A DNA stretch of 64,000 nucleotides, taken from the NCBI RefSeq assembly GCF_030538695.1, contig NZ_JAUNTN010000005.1:84781-148780 (forward strand), in the 5' to 3' direction. The notes beneath the pieces are model-generated. The model ran no database searches. It had not been told where the DNA came from and saw nothing but the letters and a program-made list of their open reading frames with translations. This document shows, piece after piece, positions 63,165 to 64,000 of this stretch. This DNA is from Paracoccus sp. (in: a-proteobacteria) (lineage in GTDB: Bacteria; Pseudomonadota; Alphaproteobacteria; Rhodobacterales; Rhodobacteraceae). Positions within the stretch are counted from its first letter, which is position 1, and the number at the start of each line of letters is the position of its first letter. The translations under genes and the position numbers were made by a program.

Positions 63165-63857
63165 ATGCATATCTTTATCCTGACCGGCGCCGGGATTTCC
63201 GCTGAAAGCGGCATCGACACCTTCCGCGCCTCGGATGGGCTGTGGGAGAACCACCGGATCGAGGATGTGGCCACCCCCGAAGGATTCGCCCGCAACCCGA
63301 AATTAGTGCAGGATTTCTATGATATGCGTCGCGCGGCGGCAGCACGGGCGCAGCCCAATCCCGCGCATCAGGCGCTGGCGCGGTTGGCGCAGGCGGGCCG
63401 GCATCGGGTGACGCTGGTCACGCAGAACGTCGATGATCTGCACGAACGTGGCGGCAGCCCGGATGTGATCCATATGCATGGCACGCTGAATGGCGCGCTC
63501 TGCGCCGCCTGCGGCCACCGCTGGCCCGCGCCGGCCACCATGTCGCCCAAGGCCGACTGCCCGGCTTGTGGTCATCCCACGGCCCGGCCCGATATCGTCT
63601 GGTTCGGGGAAATCCCCTATTTCATGGACCGGATCGACGCGGCACTGTCGGATGCTGACCTGTTCGCGGCCATCGGCACTTCGGGGCAGGTCTATCCCGC
63701 CGCCGGTTTCGTGCAGGCCGCGCGCGGGCTGGGTATCCCCACGGTCGAACTGAACCTGGAACCCACCGCCAGCGGCCTGTTTTCGCGTGTCATTCCCGGC
63801 CCGGCAGGGCAGACCGTGCCGCTTTGGGTCGATGAATTGCTGACCGCCCCCGCATAA
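63165..63857 (+). CDS. cobB: NAD-dependent protein deacylase (sirtuin, CobB type)
   Basis: A 230-residue Sir2-fold enzyme that removes acyl groups from lysines using NAD. Motifs: LTGAGISAESGIDTFRASDGLW, TQNVDDLHERGG, HMHGTLNG with the catalytic His, zinc cysteines CAACGHRW and CPACGHP, and VWFGEIPY. The Phe/Asp motif fits class III bacterial sirtuins. It is cotranscribed with xthA. Confidence 0.94.
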   Translation: MHIFILTGAGISAESGIDTFRASDGLWENHRIEDVATPEGFARNPKLVQDFYDMRRAAAARAQPNPAHQALARLAQAGRHRVTLVTQNVDDLHERGGSPDVIHMHGTLNGALCAACGHRWPAPATMSPKADCPACGHPTARPDIVWFGEIPYFMDRIDAALSDADLFAAIGTSGQVYPAAGFVQAARGLGIPTVELNLEPTASGLFSRVIPGPAGQTVPLWVDELLTAPA

Positions 63858-63945
63858 GGTGCAATTTTATCGAAATCATCCCTTGACGCTTTGCGCCCCG
63901 CCGCATAAACACCCCGTCACCCGGAGGCGATCCGGGCATTGGTGA

Positions 63946-64000
63946 GCGGTTGTAGCTCAGTTGGTTAGAGTACCGGCCTGTCACGCCGGGGGTCGCGGGT
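63946..64000 (+). tRNA. tRNA-Asp (anticodon GTC), 5' part, cut by the window edge
   Basis: The 5' acceptor arm GCGGTTG, D-arm TAGCTCAGTTGGTTAGAG and anticodon loop CCTGTCACG with GTC are clear; the T-arm begins GCGGGT at the window end. Confidence 0.9.

Overview
The window is a dense, high-GC bacterial chromosome segment. Gene families, operon orders, the GTTC-N7-GTTC LexA box and the Fur/Mur-sitABCD pair all point to an alphaproteobacterium of the Rhodobacteraceae/Paracoccaceae, probably Paracoccus-like. The genus is an inference from memory of gene families, not from a search.

Left part (1-13,200): the 3' end of hemF, a polar amino-acid ABC importer (solute-binding protein, two permeases, ATPase), a Fur-family regulator divergent from a sitABCD manganese/iron importer with two near-identical candidate operators between them, a KstD/FrdA-like flavoprotein, an EamA exporter overlapping hemE, divergent hemC, and lexA with its own SOS box.

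Middle-left (13,170-29,200): a tightly overlapping minus-strand operon trpG-trpD-trpC-moaC-moeA. Facing it on the plus strand are a small membrane-anchored protein, an aminotransferase, ppiD and trpE; this looks like a trp operon split by an inversion. Then a WYL regulator, a glutathione S-transferase broken by a nonsense codon, a group III truncated haemoglobin, a secreted-type repeat protein with a C-terminal Hint domain, queF, and the biotin ECF transporter bioMNY.

Middle (29,365-41,545): ileS, a glycosyltransferase-like protein with a histone-H1-like Lys/Ala/Pro tail, tRNA-Tyr, rlmB, a YHS protein, a CoA-binding protein, prfC, the yceD-rpmF-plsX-fabH operon and bamE.

CRISPR island (about 41,600-51,700): a complete type I-C system in the order cas3, cas5c, cas8c (with an internal start for cas11c), cas7c, cas4, cas1, cas2, followed by a leader and an array of 20 apparently identical 31-nt repeats and 19 spacers. 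cas3 is separated from the other cas genes by 436 bp holding a strong hairpin, tandem repeats and a good promoter. The island lies directly next to hisA, where hisF would normally be expected.

Right part (51,727-64,000): hisB-hisH and hisA on the minus strand around a plus-strand DUF2147 gene, a BCCT transporter, a coiled-coil protein with zapA and a small membrane protein, tyrS divergent from anmK, a PRC-barrel protein, moaA, a lipoprotein-xthA-sirtuin cluster, and a tRNA-Asp cut by the window edge. No transposase, phage or plasmid gene is visible. A recurring GGATATTT-containing 3'-flank element is present at several gene ends.
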